Shown in pieces: positions 34,057 through 36,287 of a DNA stretch of 36,287 nt (positions are counted from its first letter, which is position 1; each line of letters starts with the position of its first letter). The stretch is taken from assembly GCA_964551815.1 (NCBI GenBank), contig CAZKEL010000022.1, positions 1 to 36,287 on the forward strand. The letters are read 5' to 3'. The position numbers and the translations under genes were made by a program. The notes under the pieces were generated by a model. That model made no database searches. It worked only from the letters and a program-made list of their open reading frames with translations, and was not told where the DNA came from. Source of the stretch: D37C17 sp964551815 (GTDB taxonomy: Bacteria; Fidelibacterota; Marinisomatia; SCGC-AAA003-L08; D37C17).

Positions 34057-36287
34057 TTATTTAATCAGCAGTAATTTCTGTGTGCTGATAAATCCGCCTG
34101 CTTCAGCCCGAACCAGATACATTCCACTAACTTCCTGGGAAGCATCCCAATTCAGGTGATAGACTCCAGGCTGCATATATCCCTCTGCGAGAGTAGCAAC
34201 GCCTTGTCCCATCAAATTGTAAACAGTTACATTCACATTTCCAGCTTCAGAAATATCCAGAGCAATACTGGTAGCCGGATTGAATGGATTAGGATAAGCA
34301 GCACCCAAGCTGAATACAGCAGGTGTACTTACTGCAATCTCATTACTTCCATTAACCACCATTAACTCTGCAATTTCATAATCACCGTTGTGGGTGAAAA
34401 TAACTTCATCTTCAGGCACTACCACAATGAGAGTAGTCGTGTTTCCTGAAGAACGATAATCAGCAACCATTGCATTTTTAGTAAGCTTCAATGCAAAGTT
34501 GTTATCGTGTGTCAAAATCATTTGTACTGCACCGATGAAACCGTCGGCTTTCAGAATCAATTCATTATTGGTTCTGATGATTTCAGCTTCAGAGGCGTCC
34601 TGAGTTCTGGAATCAAGGATCATGTTCACAATGAGAATGATATCCTGTACATTGATGGATCCGTCACCATTCACATCAGCCAAATCATTATGGCCTCCGT
34701 CAAGGATGAGATTCACAACCAGAATAATATCCTGTACATTGATGGCTCCATCGCCATTTACATCACCAGGTGTTCCGCTTGAACTACTGATAGAACCATC
34801 TACACCAGCTGCAGGAACGGAAGTTCCGGCCGGACTTGAGCAAACCACATCAGTGAAGTGCAGTCCAACAGTATCACCAGCATCCAGTTCTTCTGAAAGT
34901 TCGTAGGTGAGTACAGCAAATTGAGCAGCTCCATCTGTAGGAGGTAGAGAAGCGCCGGAAATACTAAAGAATACCCCCGTAACATCACCACCTGCGTCGT
35001 TAGCACTTGCCATAAACACATCATCATCTGCATCAAAGCTAACAGCCATTGCTACATCAGGTTCATCAGATATGGTGAACTGAATACCGGCAATATCAAC
35101 TGCAGATTCATAAGAAAGGGAAACATAAGCCATATTCCCATCTACTGTTGCATCACCAGCAATGATATACACATCAGGCTCTGGTTGTGGACAATCAGAG
35201 GCATCACATACATAGGAACCATCATCACACATTACTGAAGGTCCGTCGCCGCCACATTCGCCACATTCATCGAATTCAGCACAACTGCCGTCATCCATGG
35301 TTGCCTCAGGATCATAGTTACAGGCATCAGGATCGGTACACCCATACTCTTCACCAGTATCACTACAACCAGGATCAGAATCCGGGCAGTCACCACCATC
35401 ACAATCATAACAAGTTAGATCTGCACCATATTCCTGGTCTTGGCAATCTCCATAGCCGTCACCAATCCATGATTCTGGCCAGCATTCACCTGTTCCGTCA
35501 CAATCTACTACATACCCAGGATCACAAGTTCCCGGTTCGTTACAGTCTTCAGGACAAGACTCATAGGTCTCATCACCATTACATACCCCATCACCGCAAA
35601 CGGGATCACCATCGCCGGGGCATCCACATCCTGAACAATCCCAGTAGTAATTGGATTCTAAGGTAGCACAATCAATGCCATATTCATACCAGGCAGTATC
35701 ACAGCATTCAGAGCCATAAGGAGTGAAGTCATAGAGACAATCTGAACATTCCTCAGTGCCACCGTCATCACCGCCGCCATCACCACCACCGTCACAGTCA
35801 CCGCCATCATTGTCATAACAGGTAAGGTCACAGCCATAAGCCTGATCTTCACAGTCAGCATAGCCGTCGCCGATCCAAGATTCTGGACAGCAATCACCAT
35901 CGCCGGAGCAGTCATCTACAGTGCCAGCTTCACACCCACCGTCACCGCCGTCATCGCCACCGCCGTCACCACCACCATTATCTCCGGGGCATTCACAGCC
36001 ACTACAATCCCAGTAGTAGTTAGACTCTAAAGTAGCACAATCAATACCATATTCATACCAGGCAGTATCACAGCATTCAGAGCCGTAGGGGGTAAAGTCA
36101 TAGGCACAGTCAGAGCATTCTTCACTACCACCATCTGAGCCACCGCCATCGCCACCGCCTGCACAGTCGCCGCCGTCATTATCATAACAGGTAAGATCAC
36201 AACCATAAGCCTGATCTTCACAGTCTGCATAACCATCGCCAATCCATGACTCTGGACAGCAATCACCATCGCCGGAGCAATCATCTA
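34057..36287 (-). CDS. Large cysteine-rich surface protein: LNR-like repeats, cohesin-like domain, dockerin pair, type IX sorting domain (5' end cut by window)
   Basis: About 742 residues are visible. I checked that the frame has no stop from 34057 to the right edge, so the start lies outside; the first internal ATG (35298) is not the real start. Order: cysteine-rich repeats with WIGDGYADC and CYDNDGGDC, resembling Lin-12/Notch (LNR) repeats, joined by Gly/Asp-rich linkers; CGDGVCNGDETYESCPEDC; CTDPDACNYDP...DDGSC and ECGECGGDG; a cohesin-like beta-sandwich (nt about 34783-35175: VDIAGIQFTIS, AVLTYELSEELDAGDTVGL, VDGSIS); two dockerin repeats (nt about 34609-34767: DVNGDGAINVQDII, DVNGDGSINVQDII); a module shared with the left-edge protein; and a type IX sorting domain (AYPNPFNPATS...VYNLMGQGVATL...SGMYLVRAEAGG...KLLLIK). 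Probably exported and attached at the surface. No enzymatic domain seen. Confidence 0.9.
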   Translation of the reverse strand, partial: DDCSGDGDCCPESWIGDGYADCEDQAYGCDLTCYDNDGGDCAGGGDGGGSDGGSEECSDCAYDFTPYGSECCDTAWYEYGIDCATLESNYYWDCSGCECPGDNGGGDGGGDDGGDGGCEAGTVDDCSGDGDCCPESWIGDGYADCEDQAYGCDLTCYDNDGGDCDGGGDGGGDDGGTEECSDCLYDFTPYGSECCDTAWYEYGIDCATLESNYYWDCSGCGCPGDGDPVCGDGVCNGDETYESCPEDCNEPGTCDPGYVVDCDGTGECWPESWIGDGYGDCQDQEYGADLTCYDCDGGDCPDSDPGCSDTGEEYGCTDPDACNYDPEATMDDGSCAEFDECGECGGDGPSVMCDDGSYVCDASDCPQPEPDVYIIAGDATVDGNMAYVSLSYESAVDIAGIQFTISDEPDVAMAVSFDADDDVFMASANDAGGDVTGVFFSISGASLPPTDGAAQFAVLTYELSEELDAGDTVGLHFTDVVCSSPAGTSVPAAGVDGSISSSSGTPGDVNGDGAINVQDIILVVNLILDGGHNDLADVNGDGSINVQDIILIVNMILDSRTQDASEAEIIRTNNELILKADGFIGAVQMILTHDNNFALKLTKNAMVADYRSSGNTTTLIVVVPEDEVIFTHNGDYEIAELMVVNGSNEIAVSTPAVFSLGAAYPNPFNPATSIALDISEAGNVNVTVYNLMGQGVATLAEGYMQPGVYHLNWDASQEVSGMYLVRAEAGGFISTQKLLLIK
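35622..36287 (-). repeat. 369-bp tandem coding repeat of an LNR-like cysteine module
   Basis: Identical or near-identical blocks recur 369 bp apart: TCTGGACAGCAATCACCATC at 35882 and 36251, and CCAGTAGTA at 35641 and 36010. About 300 bp of each unit is homologous (WIGDGYADC through YWDCSGC and CPGD). The rest is a variable Gly/Asp linker. A third, diverged partial copy (WIGDGYGDC, nt about 35390-35480) lies downstream in the gene. The array continues past the window edge. Confidence 0.85.

Noticed and set aside
34057..35298. Treating the ATG at 35298 as the start of the cysteine-rich protein
   Set aside because: The frame is open without stops from there to the window edge, and the upstream residues continue the CTDPDACNYDP...DDGSC motif across that ATG, so it is internal.
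35187..35666. His-rich plus-strand frame of 159 codons as a metal-binding protein
   Set aside because: It is the antisense of the Cys/Asp-rich repeat coding region; composition is explained by that strand.
35622..36287. CRISPR-like array from the repeated blocks at the right edge
   Set aside because: The repeat unit is about 369 bp, in frame and coding for cysteine modules.

Overview
The window looks like part of an uncultured marine-type bacterium of the FCB group, most likely Neomarinimicrobiota (Marinimicrobia/SAR406) or a close relative. This is inferred from low GC, duplicated 'DVNGDGxxNVLDIV' dockerin-like repeats on secreted proteins, type IX secretion C-terminal domains starting AYPNPFNP, a PorV/UPF0164-type outer-membrane protein, a CTDPDACNYDP...DDGSC/ECGECGGDG cysteine-rich segment, and mostly weak Shine-Dalgarno sequences. 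No rRNA or other taxonomic marker is present, so the assignment is tentative. Every gene I can support lies on the minus strand and is read from the right edge to the left. No tRNA, rRNA, CRISPR array or mobile element was recognised.

Right edge (34057-36287): the 3' part of a large, cysteine-rich type IX-secreted protein. It has Notch/LNR-like tandem repeats, a cohesin-like domain, a dockerin pair and a sorting domain, and is closed by a clear Rho-independent terminator. Next comes a dockerin-tailed FG-GAP beta-propeller protein (31998-33965).

The rest is one large alpha-glucan (starch/glycogen/maltodextrin) utilisation locus that I divide into three probable transcription units. Unit A (31930 to 23690): a GAPDH paralogue that has lost its catalytic cysteine, a normal GAPDH, a 46-residue membrane miniprotein, a TrmB-family sugar regulator, a pullulanase-like GH13, a CBM48-GH13 amylase and a ROK sugar kinase. 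Unit B (23651 to 6591): a secreted GH13, MalQ, GlgP, a lipoprotein PPIase, a TonB-dependent receptor, a large secreted Ca-loop protein, a PorV-like barrel, a MalE-MalF fusion and MalG. Unit C (6374 to the left edge): a CBM25-GH13-dockerin amylase, the MalK ATPase, and a secreted multi-module protein with dockerin and sorting domain that runs off the window.

Together the genes describe a complete route. Surface and periplasmic GH13 enzymes cut and debranch alpha-glucan. A TonB-dependent receptor imports oligosaccharides across the outer membrane. A CUT1 ABC system (fused MalE-MalF, MalG, MalK) carries them across the inner membrane. MalQ, GlgP and a ROK kinase turn them into hexose phosphates, and GAPDH feeds glycolysis. 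There is no SusD homologue.

Main observations: (1) a shared 24-bp palindromic operator (TAGTAAC...AGTTACTA-like) just upstream of the first gene of each of the three units, suggesting one regulon; (2) a fused binding protein-permease; (3) a GAPDH pseudoenzyme next to a real GAPDH; (4) dockerin-tailed amylolytic and propeller proteins beside a cohesin-like surface protein, a possible 'amylosome'; (5) two genes whose signal peptides can only be completed by a non-canonical (ATT-type) start.
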